A stretch of DNA of 14,177 nucleotides from Sulfurimonas sp. (GCA_026988735.1 JALSKR010000165.1:1-14177); one strand, 5' to 3'. Positions 6,816-14,177 are shown, counted from the first letter of the stretch. Notes: generated by a model not told the origin, from the sequence alone. Made by a program: numbers and translations.

Positions 6816-8702
6816 ATGAGCAAAGTAATAGGTATAGATTTAGGAACAACAAATTCATGTGTGGCAGTATATGAAGGTGGTGAAGCGAAAATTATTCCAA
6901 ATGCGGAAGGGAAAAACACAACACCTTCAGTTGTTGCATTTACGGATAAAGGGGAAGTTTTAGTCGGAGATCCGGCAAAACGACAGGCTATCACAAATCC
7001 TGAAAAAACAATTTCATCTGTCAAGAGAATCATGGGCCTTATGATGAATGAAGAGAATGCAAAACTTGCACAGGAAAAAGTAACATATAAGATAGTAGAC
7101 AAAGACGGTATGGCAGCAGTTGATGTTGCGGGAAAAGTCTACACACCACAGGAAATTTCAGCAAAAATTCTTGCAAAACTAAAAGAAGATGCAGAAAGCT
7201 ATCTTGGAGAAAAAGTTACTGATGCTGTAATTACCGTTCCTGCATACTTTAATGACAGTCAAAGAAAGGCGACAAAAGATGCCGGTACTATTGCAGGTTT
7301 GAATGTTCTTCGTATTATTAATGAGCCGACTGCATCAGCACTTGCATATGGTTTAGAGAAAAAATCTGATGAAGATGTTTTAGTATATGACCTTGGCGGT
7401 GGTACTTTTGATGTAACAACACTTGAAATTTCTGACGGAACATTTGAAGTTCTTTCAACTGATGGAAATGCATTCCTTGGTGGTGATGACTTTGACAACA
7501 AAATTGTTGACTGGTTAGCAAGTGAATTCAAAGCAAGTCACGGAATTGACCTTAAAAATGACAAAATGGCACTTCAGCGTTTAAAAGATGCTGCTGAAAA
7601 TGCGAAAAAAGAGTTAAGTTCGGCAACAGAAACAGAAATCAACTTACCGTTTATCACAATGACAGAAGCAGGTCCACAGCACCTGGTTGTAAAACTTACC
7701 CGTGCAAAATTTGAGGGAATGATTGAGCCACTTGTTGATGAGACTATGGATCATGTTCAAATTGCAATGAAAGATGCAGACTTAAGCAAAGGTGACATTA
7801 AAGAGATCATCATGGTTGGTGGTTCTACTCGTGTTCCTTTGGTACAAAAAAGAGTTTCTGACTATTTTGACGGTAAAGAGTTAAACAAATCAGTAAACCC
7901 TGATGAAGTTGTTGCAGCAGGTGCAGCTATTCAAGGTGGTGTATTACGCGGAGATGTTAAAGATGTTCTTTTACTTGACGTTACACCGTTGTCACTCGGA
8001 ATTGAAACACTTGGCGGTGTTGCAACAAAAGTTATTGAGAAAGGAACTACAATTCCTGTAAAAAAATCTCAAATCTTCTCAACTGCAGAAGACAACCAGC
8101 CGGCTGTTAGCATTAACGTTGTACAGGGTGAGAGAGAATTTGCCAAAGATAACAAATCTTTAGGTCTGTTTGAGTTAACTGATATTCCGGCAGCGCCTCG
8201 TGGTGTACCTCAAATTGAGGTAACATTTGACATTGATGCAAATGGTATCTTAACAGTTTCAGCTGTAGATAAGGGAACTGGAAAAGAGCAAAAAATCACT
8301 ATCTCCGGTGCTTCAGGACTCAGTGAAGAAGAGATTAACAGAATGGTTCAAGATGCCGAAGCACACAAAGCTGAAGATGAAGCCAGAAAAGCTGTTGTTG
8401 AGCTAAAAAATCAGGCAGATGCATTGATTGCACAAACTGAAAAATCAATGACAGAGATGGGAGACAACCTAGCAGCTGATGAAAAAGCAAAAATTGAAAC
8501 AGCTATCAGTGATCTTCAAGAAGTTCTTAAAGATGAAAATTCTACGAAAGAGCAAATTGAAGAAAAAGTAAAAGCACTTACAGAAGCAAGCCATAAAATG
8601 GCTGAGCAAATGTATAAAAAAGAACAAGATGGAGAGTCTGGTTCAGCTGATACAGCAAAGAAAAAAGAGGATGACGACGTAATAGATGCAGAGATTGAAT
8701 AA
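6816..8702 (+). CDS. dnaK: DnaK (Hsp70) molecular chaperone
   Basis: An ATP-driven cytosolic chaperone working with GrpE and DnaJ. The 628 residues cover a full Hsp70. The nucleotide-binding domain starts with [18 protein letters not shown] (phosphate-1), contains [16 protein letters not shown] (phosphate-2) and [15 protein letters not shown] (adenosine site). The hydrophobic interdomain linker [13 protein letters not shown] leads into the substrate-binding domain and a helical lid. A disordered acidic tail ends [10 protein letters not shown]. The ATG has a good ribosome binding site, AAGGAAG at 6804-6810, 5 nt upstream. The gene is intact, but the sequence directly after its stop codon encodes the same tail again in the same frame, suggesting the 3' end has a recombination or duplication history. 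Confidence 0.98.
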   Translation: MSKVIGIDLGTTNSCVAVYEGGEAKIIPNAEGKNTTPSVVAFTDKGEVLVGDPAKRQAITNPEKTISSVKRIMGLMMNEENAKLAQEKVTYKIVDKDGMAAVDVAGKVYTPQEISAKILAKLKEDAESYLGEKVTDAVITVPAYFNDSQRKATKDAGTIAGLNVLRIINEPTASALAYGLEKKSDEDVLVYDLGGGTFDVTTLEISDGTFEVLSTDGNAFLGGDDFDNKIVDWLASEFKASHGIDLKNDKMALQRLKDAAENAKKELSSATETEINLPFITMTEAGPQHLVVKLTRAKFEGMIEPLVDETMDHVQIAMKDADLSKGDIKEIIMVGGSTRVPLVQKRVSDYFDGKELNKSVNPDEVVAAGAAIQGGVLRGDVKDVLLLDVTPLSLGIETLGGVATKVIEKGTTIPVKKSQIFSTAEDNQPAVSINVVQGEREFAKDNKSLGLFELTDIPAAPRGVPQIEVTFDIDANGILTVSAVDKGTGKEQKITISGASGLSEEEINRMVQDAEAHKAEDEARKAVVELKNQADALIAQTEKSMTEMGDNLAADEKAKIETAISDLQEVLKDENSTKEQIEEKVKALTEASHKMAEQMYKKEQDGESGSADTAKKKEDDDVIDAEIE

Positions 8703-8753
8703 AGTTTAAACATCTCTAGCGCTGATGATGTCATAGATGCTGAGATAGAGTAA
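8703..8753 (+). pseudogene. In-frame remnant of a second DnaK C-terminal tail
   Basis: Directly after the dnaK TAA, and in the same reading frame, 16 codons encode [16 protein letters not shown] followed by TAA (8751-8753). The last nine residues are identical to the dnaK terminus. Over those nine codons plus stop, the two copies differ at six bases, all at third positions and all synonymous. A recent slippage duplication would be nearly identical in DNA, so this copy appears to have evolved under selection as a real DnaK end. It is probably the native tail left after the upstream dnaK was replaced by recombination or after a tandem duplicate was deleted. Stop-codon read-through would fuse it to DnaK. 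Confidence 0.7.
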
Positions 8754-8778
8754 TTACTCTATCTTAGTCCTCACTTTT
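8740..8778 (+). terminator. Palindromic transcription terminator after dnaK
   Basis: A perfect 22-bp palindrome (8743-8764) has arms AGATAGAGTAA and TTACTCTATCT. As RNA the stem extends through a G-U pair (8742/8765) to CU/AG (8740-8741 with 8766-8767), giving a stem of at least 11 bp around a short UAAUUA loop. A TTTT run follows at 8775-8778, rather distant from the stem, so termination may be moderate. The left arm is built from the last codons and stop of the duplicated DnaK tail. It separates dnaK from the convergent NosL-like gene; on the minus strand no T-run follows. Confidence 0.6.
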
Positions 8779-9289
8779 ATTTAAAATCTTTCTTGGCAAT
8801 TTGCCAGGCAGAGTAAAAATCAACTATTTTTCCACCGTATTGTGCCTGAAAAGTCTGTGCATCTTCTAAAGATTTAAATGCATATTTGCTTACTCTACTC
8901 ATTGTAGCAGGCTTTTTACTTCCAACAACATAATAAGCTTCCGTTACAGGAACAAATTTTAAAGAACTCACATCTACAACCTGAGGGTTTTCCAACTCAG
9001 TTCCTTCTTTGATATCTTTTGTCAAACAGTGAATAGAACAGTACTGATGTGTTACACCATTTTCTTTTGCAGCATGATTTGTTTTATAAAACTTTACCAA
9101 ATTCATACCGCATATATGACAATACTCTCTATTTTTACCTTTTTGCAGTAAAACAGCTTTTTCTTTTGAAACACTTTGGAACATTGTATGCGCCGTTTTT
9201 TTTGTATTATGCGGAGTTGTTTTGTGCAATGAAGTGCTACATCCCGTTATCAATACGAGAGAGAGTGAAACAAGTAGTGATTTAACCAT
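8777..9289 (-). CDS. NosL-like copper-binding lipoprotein, not in a nos cluster
   Basis: A 170-residue predicted lipoprotein. The signal peptide MVKSLLVSLSLVLITGC carries a lipobox with C17 as the lipidated residue. A disordered linker (18-45) leads to a NosL-type domain with CHICGM (57-62) and YCSIHC (83-88), then VVGSKKPATMSRVSKYAF (121-138) and a helical C-terminus. NosL proteins bind Cu(I) and supply nitrous oxide reductase; the CxxCGM and second Cys pair are plausible metal ligands. There is no nosZ or other nos gene here, so the role is more likely general periplasmic copper or metal handling. The ATG has AAGGAAA 3 nt upstream on the minus strand. It diverges from a ScsD-like thioredoxin across a 64-nt gap. 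Confidence 0.82.
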   Translation of the reverse strand: MVKSLLVSLSLVLITGCSTSLHKTTPHNTKKTAHTMFQSVSKEKAVLLQKGKNREYCHICGMNLVKFYKTNHAAKENGVTHQYCSIHCLTKDIKEGTELENPQVVDVSSLKFVPVTEAYYVVGSKKPATMSRVSKYAFKSLEDAQTFQAQYGGKIVDFYSAWQIAKKDFK

Positions 9290-9353
9290 GTATTTTCCTT
9301 TATTTTTTCAGTATTTTATCAGTTTATTATTACAATAGTGTTAAGCTTGTTTT
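9290..9353. promoter_or_regulatory. Shared divergent promoter region of the NosL-like and ScsD-like genes
   Basis: This 64-nt AT-rich gap must hold both start signals. Plus strand: TACAAT (9331-9336) is a candidate -10 giving a leader of about 10 nt for the ScsD-like gene. Minus strand: TAAAAT (9313-9318) is a candidate -10 for the NosL-like gene. Neither has a good -35. With so little space, one regulator could control both genes. Confidence 0.35.
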
Positions 9354-9851
9354 ATGCTAAAAAAAATGAAACACTATCTCAAAGAAATTATCTTGTTTGT
9401 GATCACTATGACTCTTTTTGCAAATGCTTTAAGTTTGTACAGAAGCCAAGATTTATTACACAGTCCTTTACCTGTTGAAAGCTTTAAACTTATAAATAAT
9501 CAGAACTATCAGGTAACAAAAAACAAACCGGTTTTAGTACACTTTTGGGCTACATGGTGTCCTACATGTAAGCTTGAAGCTTCAAATATAGAATTTTTAT
9601 CACACTATTTTGAAGTCATAACCATAGCTGTGAAATCGGGGAGTGATAAAAAGCTTCAAAAATATCTTGATGAAAATAATTATACCTTCAAAGTTGTCAA
9701 TGATCAAAATGGAAAGCTCTCCTCAATATTTCATATTTCCGGATTTCCGACTACATTTATCTATGACAAAAACAAAAAAATTGTATTCAGTGAAGTTGGG
9801 TATACTTCAACGCTGGGGCTCTATTTGAGAATGCTGTGGACAGGCAGATAA
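9354..9851 (+). CDS. ScsD/TlpA-like membrane-anchored thioredoxin-fold disulfide oxidoreductase
   Basis: A 165-residue protein with one N-terminal membrane anchor (about 10-27) and a periplasmic thioredoxin fold. The active site is WCPTC (68-72) in the strand context VLVHFWATWCPTC, and the cis-proline loop is GFPTTF (130-135). The segment AVKSGSDKKLQKYLDEN (92-108) and the ending GYTSTLGLYLRMLW (149-162) resemble ScsD, the thioredoxin-like member of the suppressor-of-copper-sensitivity group, more than ResA or DsbE. It probably exchanges dithiols in the periplasm. There is no clear Shine-Dalgarno; an in-frame ATG at 9366 is an alternative start, with an A8 run between the two. It diverges from the copper-binding NosL-like gene, fitting a copper/thiol theme. 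Confidence 0.82.
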   Translation: MLKKMKHYLKEIILFVITMTLFANALSLYRSQDLLHSPLPVESFKLINNQNYQVTKNKPVLVHFWATWCPTCKLEASNIEFLSHYFEVITIAVKSGSDKKLQKYLDENNYTFKVVNDQNGKLSSIFHISGFPTTFIYDKNKKIVFSEVGYTSTLGLYLRMLWTGR

Positions 9852-9858
9852 CTTTATA

Positions 9859-10539
9859 TTAGAGCATCATATATCCGATACCCCGTATGGTTTTTATGTA
9901 CTCTTTTGTATTTGCAGGATCTATTTTCTCTTTTAACCTCTTAACCGCAACGTTAACAGTTTTGCGGTGAATGTTTTCTGAGTTTTTCCATATATGTTTC
10001 AGCAGATAATCCCTGTCTAGGACTCGTCCTCTGTTTTGTATAAGGAGTTGTAAAAGAGCTGTCTCCTGTTTTGTCAGATTGATATTTTGATCTTGGACAA
10101 TGAGTCTTTGTAAACTGATGTTCAACTGCATATCTTTATACTGTAATTGTTCTACAATATTTTTTGTTTGCATGTCTGATCGTTTTAACACTGCTTTAAC
10201 ACGCAAAACAAGTTCTTCTATGTCAAAAGGTTTTGTCACATAATCATCCCCACCTTTTAAAAAGCCATGTTTAATATCTTCTTGTGAGTTTTTGGCAGAG
10301 AGAAAAATAACAGGTATATTAATATTTTTATTACGAAGCATTTCAATATACAAACTCCCCTCAATTTCAGGAAGAGATCTATCCATGATAATTAAATCAA
10401 TTGATTCTTCCGCCAAGGCTTCTCGTACATGTTTTGTGCTTAAAAACCCTATAACATCATAACCGGCTGATTGTAATGTATATTCTAGTAACTCCAGTAT
10501 ATCACTGTCATCATCAACAACAAGAATATTTTTTTTCAT
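9859..10539 (-). CDS. OmpR/PhoB-family response regulator, no kinase in window
   Basis: A 226-residue cytosolic regulator. The receiver domain (1-120) has the acidic pocket D10-D11, phospho-acceptor D53 in LIIMDRSLPE, S81 in FLSAK and K103 in VTKPF. The winged-helix output domain (about 145-226) contains LTKQETALLQLLIQNRGRVL and ends with IKTIRGIGYMM, the usual OmpR/PhoB wing. All phosphorylation residues are intact, so a cognate kinase is expected elsewhere. GGAG (10545-10548) lies 5 nt before the ATG, and a good promoter lies in front. It is downstream of the TonB-dependent receptor in the same direction, suggesting it may regulate that system. It converges on the ScsD-like gene with 7 nt between stops. 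Confidence 0.93.
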   Translation of the reverse strand: MKKNILVVDDDSDILELLEYTLQSAGYDVIGFLSTKHVREALAEESIDLIIMDRSLPEIEGSLYIEMLRNKNINIPVIFLSAKNSQEDIKHGFLKGGDDYVTKPFDIEELVLRVKAVLKRSDMQTKNIVEQLQYKDMQLNISLQRLIVQDQNINLTKQETALLQLLIQNRGRVLDRDYLLKHIWKNSENIHRKTVNVAVKRLKEKIDPANTKEYIKTIRGIGYMML

Positions 10540-10564
10540 ATACGCTCCATAATTTTTTATACAT

Positions 10565-10592
10565 ATTATAGTAATCTACGCACTTATGACAA
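10565..10592 (-). promoter_or_regulatory. Sigma70 promoter of the response regulator gene
   Basis: On the minus strand TTGTCA (10592-10587) and TATAAT (10570-10565) are separated by 16 nt. The -35 matches five of six consensus bases and the -10 is perfect. Transcription would start near 10558, about 18 nt before the ATG. This lies in the 70-nt gap after the receptor gene, so the regulator can be expressed independently of it. Confidence 0.6.
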
Positions 10593-10609
10593 TATAAGCT
10601 AAACACTAC

Positions 10610-13600
10610 TTAATATTTATAACTGAATGAAAAGCTGTAAAATCTACCTGTACGAAATCGGTTTGTAATATTATCACGAGTTCCTTGATACCATATAGTT
10701 TCTTCATCAAGTAAATTTTTTAACTTCAATTTTAAAGTTATGTTGTTTTGAAATTTTTCAATCCAAACAAAATCAACAATTTGAGGTGGCACCTCATAAT
10801 AATCAGGATAAGGATCACCTGCATAAATAATACCTATACGACGAATTCTTTCACCCATCTTGTTGTATGAAAGTGTAACATCTCTTTTTTTTGTTTCGTA
10901 CGATAACGATAAGTTTAGAACTGTAGGAGAAAGTCCCTGCAACTGACGATTATTAGTAGTATATATTGTTGTTTGTTCTTCATTCAAAACAACATTTGAA
11001 TCTGTATAAGAAAAGTTCCCAGAAATAAAATAATTTTTCAATTGATTCGAAAACATATCAAAACTTTTACGTCCATCTATCTCAAATCCATACAATGTTG
11101 CATAATCTGCATTTGCATAACTGTAAATTGGCAAAGATGATGAGCGTTCTTGTGTATCTTCAATAGGATTGTCAAGATATTTATAAAACACACCAAAATT
11201 AATACTTTCTATATCTGAAAAATAGTGCGAATATTTTAAATCGTAATTAAAAATGTCTGTATTTATTAAATCTGGATTTCCTTGTACCTCGGCAACTTCA
11301 TATGGGTGAAAATATTTTGCATCTGTAAACTCTCTTAAATCAGGAACTATATATGTTTGATTGTATGAAAAAGAGAGTTGATTCTTTTTATTAAAAATAT
11401 ATTTTGCCGTAATACTTGGGAGAATCTTATTAAAAGTTAATGTTTGTGGCTCTTTTTTTATAGGTAAAAATATATTCTCAAATGTATAGCTATAAACAGT
11501 TTGTGTATAATCAGTTTTTCTTGCTCCTATTAAAAGTTCTAAATTCTTTATCGGCTTTATAAAAAAATTAGTATAAAGGCTTGCTTCATCTACCGTAGCA
11601 TCATACCAATATGCAGGTTGAAATGAGATTTGTAATTCAAAGTCATCAAGATAATTTTGATAAATTGTGTCAATATCATCATAATAACGCGTAGAAGATT
11701 TTTTATACATAGAGTACTTGTTATAACGAGACTCTCTCTCTTTTGTGCTATCACTATATCCTAACTCTATATACTCTCCCTTATTAAATAATATAAAATC
11801 TGATTTGTTTTTTAAATAAAATGCTGATATATCATCTTTTGATGTAAGATTTAAAAAAACATTTGGACTGTATCTATCTAAGTATGGATCACCGACAGGT
11901 TGCTGATCAGGACCTGTATCTACTCTATATGCATATTTATAGTTATTTGGCTGGTTAAGGTCTGCAGTACCTGTTTCTGCACCAAATGTAAAATTATTTA
12001 AGAGATTAAATATTTCATATTTCATATTCCCATTTATTTGATTCATATCCAGTGTTCTTTCTTCCCAGTTGAGATTATAACGGATTTTATAATCATTATC
12101 TGAGTTAGCAATTCCCTCGGTAATACGAGTAACTTTTTCAGAAATCTTACTATAAAGTTTTGTAAACTTTAAATTGAACACATCAGCATAATTATAGTGC
12201 AAATTAAAAATTGCTGCATTAGAATAGGTGTCTGTTGTTTGCTGTGTTGTTCCATACTGTTCAGGTTGCGTATAAAGAGCATTAGTCGCACGACTAAAAG
12301 CATATGTATAATACTGTTCATCTCTATATGTATGATTTTGTTTATATGTATAATTCGCGAATGTTGAGAAATGATGTTTATCTGCGACAGTAAAATTATA
12401 TGCTCCCTCAATAGCAAATTTTCCCCCAACAGGAAGATTCTCTTTTGTCGTTGATAAACTTCTTGCAGTTATTGCCTTTGTATAGTCTGCATTATTAGCT
12501 GGATCAAACGAAGGAACAGGTTCTCCTAAAGTAATCGCTGAATCATTCAAGATTTGTGAGGGAATTGCACGATATCCATCATCACTCCCCATCCAATCTG
12601 TTGCACTTCCTTGGTAATTATTTACTTCCTTCCCTGTATATGAGTTTGCTTTCACCTCTGTAGTGATTCTAAAATAATTCTCTTTTGACGCACCTTTTGT
12701 TCGTATATCTACATATCCTCCACCAAAACTTGCGGGAATATCAGCAGTTGCACTTTTTTGTACTTTTAACGAACCAATAACCGCTGCTGGAAATATGTCT
12801 AGTGGCACTGTTCTTCGTTGTGGATCAGGTGAAGGTAATGGCATAGAGTTTAGTTCAACATTTGAATACCTTCCACCAAGTCCACGAACATAAATATCTT
12901 TACCGCCAATAAGTGTAACACCTGTTATCCTCTTTAGTGCGCCTGCTGCATCACTGTCTCCTTTTTTAGAAATCTGTTCTGAACCAACAATATTAGTAAT
13001 TGCTTTTGCATTTTTTTCTTCAGCCATAACAGAAGCAATGCTTCCTTTAACTTTTGGGGCAAGAACAATAAATTCTTCAAGCTCCATACTCGCAGGTGTA
13101 AGCTTCATAATAATTGTATCTGTTTCATCTTTCTTGAGTACAATATTGTTGCGTGTTTGTGCACTATACTGTGAATGAACAACAGAGACGCTTAAGTTTG
13201 TATCTGCCGGAACAGTCAATGTAAATGTTCCCTTCTCATCAGTCCGTGCATCAAGAGCAGTACCTTTAATGAAAATTCTAGCATTAGCTATAGGTTTATT
13301 CGTATCAGATGTTACAACTTTTCCCTTAAGTGTAGCAAAGCTTGTAGTTACTTTATTTTTAGAATTTCCTACAGGTTCATCAATTTCTACATATGGTGTT
13401 GGAGAATCATCTTTAAAAGTTGCTATAACCTGTGTATCACGAGAATCTTTAATATTTATAATTTTTTTTGTATATCCAAGGTTGTGTCCTTTCTCATCCT
13501 TTGCAAAAATTTCTATTTGATGTTTACCTGTATCTAAAATAATTTCTACACTTCCATCTTCATCAGTGTAGTATTTATACTTTCCATCCACTAGTACTTC

Positions 13601-13717
13601 ATTATTTTCAAGAGGCATTCCATTTAAGAATGAGAAGACAGAAGCAGAACCAGTATCTTCTGCATAAACACTCGTTATACCAATAATCATAACAAGTAGT
13701 AATTGTAATAGTTTCAT
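10610..13717 (-). CDS. TonB-dependent outer-membrane receptor with two N-terminal beta-sandwich domains
   Basis: A 1035-residue outer-membrane receptor. The signal peptide (1-19, ending SVYA) is followed by a carboxypeptidase-regulatory-like or PEGA-like beta-sandwich (about 25-103, LNGMPLENNEVLVDGKYKYY) and a second carboxypeptidase-D-regulatory-like domain (128-207, LKGKVVTSDTNKPIANARIF). A TonB-box-like EEFIVLA (214-220) precedes the plug (about 230-345), which has DIYVRGLGGRYSNVELN and the PDPQRRTVPLDIFPA stretch (298-311) seen in one subgroup of these receptors. The remainder is a barrel with many aromatic strands, ending FSFSYKY with a terminal aromatic residue. It starts 1 nt after the TPR gene stop, with GGAG 10 nt upstream, so the two are translationally coupled. 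The ligand cannot be read from sequence; there is no heme or siderophore gene nearby. Confidence 0.93.
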   Translation of the reverse strand: MKLLQLLLVMIIGITSVYAEDTGSASVFSFLNGMPLENNEVLVDGKYKYYTDEDGSVEIILDTGKHQIEIFAKDEKGHNLGYTKKIINIKDSRDTQVIATFKDDSPTPYVEIDEPVGNSKNKVTTSFATLKGKVVTSDTNKPIANARIFIKGTALDARTDEKGTFTLTVPADTNLSVSVVHSQYSAQTRNNIVLKKDETDTIIMKLTPASMELEEFIVLAPKVKGSIASVMAEEKNAKAITNIVGSEQISKKGDSDAAGALKRITGVTLIGGKDIYVRGLGGRYSNVELNSMPLPSPDPQRRTVPLDIFPAAVIGSLKVQKSATADIPASFGGGYVDIRTKGASKENYFRITTEVKANSYTGKEVNNYQGSATDWMGSDDGYRAIPSQILNDSAITLGEPVPSFDPANNADYTKAITARSLSTTKENLPVGGKFAIEGAYNFTVADKHHFSTFANYTYKQNHTYRDEQYYTYAFSRATNALYTQPEQYGTTQQTTDTYSNAAIFNLHYNYADVFNLKFTKLYSKISEKVTRITEGIANSDNDYKIRYNLNWEERTLDMNQINGNMKYEIFNLLNNFTFGAETGTADLNQPNNYKYAYRVDTGPDQQPVGDPYLDRYSPNVFLNLTSKDDISAFYLKNKSDFILFNKGEYIELGYSDSTKERESRYNKYSMYKKSSTRYYDDIDTIYQNYLDDFELQISFQPAYWYDATVDEASLYTNFFIKPIKNLELLIGARKTDYTQTVYSYTFENIFLPIKKEPQTLTFNKILPSITAKYIFNKKNQLSFSYNQTYIVPDLREFTDAKYFHPYEVAEVQGNPDLINTDIFNYDLKYSHYFSDIESINFGVFYKYLDNPIEDTQERSSSLPIYSYANADYATLYGFEIDGRKSFDMFSNQLKNYFISGNFSYTDSNVVLNEEQTTIYTTNNRQLQGLSPTVLNLSLSYETKKRDVTLSYNKMGERIRRIGIIYAGDPYPDYYEVPPQIVDFVWIEKFQNNITLKLKLKNLLDEETIWYQGTRDNITNRFRTGRFYSFSFSYKY

Positions 13718-13718
13718 T

Positions 13719-14177
13719 TTATAAACACTCCAGACTGTTATTTGTACATTTTTCTATATTTTTTCTAATTACAGTAGCCTTATTAAAAAGTTCACTGTCA
13801 GAGATATACTTAAGTTGTTCTTCTGCTTCTTTGTAATCACCTGCCATATAATAAGAGTATGCAAGCGCATAACGAAGGTTATCATCATCAAGCATTTTAT
13901 AGCGTTCAAGTGCTTTTCTCAGCCCTATAATTTTTCGATACTCTTCATTTCCGAGATATATGGCAATCTTTTGCTTCAACTTTTCAACTTTATCATTATT
14001 ATGCGTATTGAGATAAAGAGCATGGACTGTATCACCTGCACGCCTATTCATTTCTACCGCATCTTTGAGATATTTTTTATCATAATAAGAACTCTCCTCA
14101 AAAAGTTGTGCACTCGCATGTTTCATATCTTTTTTCAGGTATAAATGTCCAAGTAAAAAACTAATCTTTGGATCGTT
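13719..14177 (-). CDS. TPR-repeat protein, 3' part only (5' end beyond right edge)
   Basis: An open minus-strand frame runs from the window edge to TAA at 13719-13721, 152 visible residues. An internal ATG at 14126 is not the start, because 17 in-frame codons (NDPKISFLLGHLYLKKD) continue upstream and form the first helix of a repeat. Two TPR-like helix pairs can be read: PKISFLLGHLYLKKDMKHAS, and NLRYALAYSYYMAGDYKEAE near the C-terminus. The protein ends CTNNSLECL with two cysteines. TPR domains bind proteins; the gene abuts the TonB-dependent receptor with a 1-nt gap, suggesting a periplasmic or energy-transduction partner of that receptor. Location and full length cannot be judged from this fragment. 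Confidence 0.8.
   Translation of the reverse strand, partial: NDPKISFLLGHLYLKKDMKHASAQLFEESSYYDKKYLKDAVEMNRRAGDTVHALYLNTHNNDKVEKLKQKIAIYLGNEEYRKIIGLRKALERYKMLDDDNLRYALAYSYYMAGDYKEAEEQLKYISDSELFNKATVIRKNIEKCTNNSLECL

Noticed and set aside
8516..8734. 72-codon minus-strand open frame at the dnaK 3' end
   Set aside because: It is antisense to dnaK codons and to the duplicated tail, serine-rich from reversed codons, with no start signals.
12169..12429. 86-codon minus-strand open frame within the receptor gene
   Set aside because: It is an alternative frame of the receptor gene, rich in I and M from AT-rich codons, with no domain signature.
10610..13717. Phase-variable homopolymer tract in the receptor gene
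   Set aside because: No long G or C tract is present; only short A/T runs of ordinary length for AT-rich DNA.
1..14177. CRISPR arrays, insertion sequences, tRNA or rRNA genes
   Set aside because: No regularly spaced repeats, no transposase-like frames and no tRNA-like cloverleaf or rRNA stretches were seen on either strand.

Overview
The window is AT-rich, densely coding bacterial DNA. It most resembles a Campylobacterota (epsilonproteobacterial) genome, probably a marine Sulfurimonas-like lineage. The reasons are the PerR-type Fur regulator, a TTG-started lepA, a grpE-dnaK locus with HAIR-like (HspR-type) operators, a stand-alone NosL-like lipoprotein of the type seen in sulfur-oxidising Campylobacterota, and TATAAT-centred promoters mostly without a -35 box. 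This assignment comes from reading protein motifs, not from a search. There are no rRNA, tRNA, CRISPR or insertion-sequence features.

Layout, left to right. (1) Positions 2-145 are the 3' end of a gene whose tail looks like HolA (DNA polymerase III delta). (2) Next is a PerR/Fur-family repressor with an AT-rich, inverted-repeat promoter that abuts its start codon. (3) A tight plus-strand run follows: prs (PRPP synthetase), lepA (EF-4) and a ComF-type phosphoribosyltransferase. (4) A minus-strand AsmA-like membrane-anchored protein converges on comF with a 9-nt overlap. (5) Divergent from it is the grpE-dnaK chaperone operon, without hrcA in front. It is driven by a consensus sigma70 promoter (TTGACA-17-TATAAT) that overlaps one of two HAIR-like inverted repeats. 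(6) Behind dnaK lies an in-frame, synonymously diverged second copy of the DnaK C-terminal tail, whose last codons form the left arm of a perfect palindrome or terminator. (7) A NosL-like copper-binding lipoprotein and a ScsD/TlpA-like thioredoxin are divergently arranged. (8) A minus-strand block reaches the right edge: a TPR protein (cut by the edge), a large TonB-dependent receptor with two N-terminal beta-sandwich domains, and an OmpR-family response regulator with its own promoter and no kinase in view.

How the genes fit together. The left half is housekeeping: replication, peroxide sensing, PRPP supply and translation. The middle is stress and envelope: chaperones and an AsmA-like protein. 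The right half is envelope and environment-facing: copper/thiol handling in the periplasm, then an outer-membrane uptake module with a regulator. The most unusual signals are the fossil DnaK tail with its terminator, the paired HAIR-like operators at an hrcA-less grpE-dnaK locus, the divergent NosL-like/ScsD-like pair, and the TPR/receptor/regulator block.
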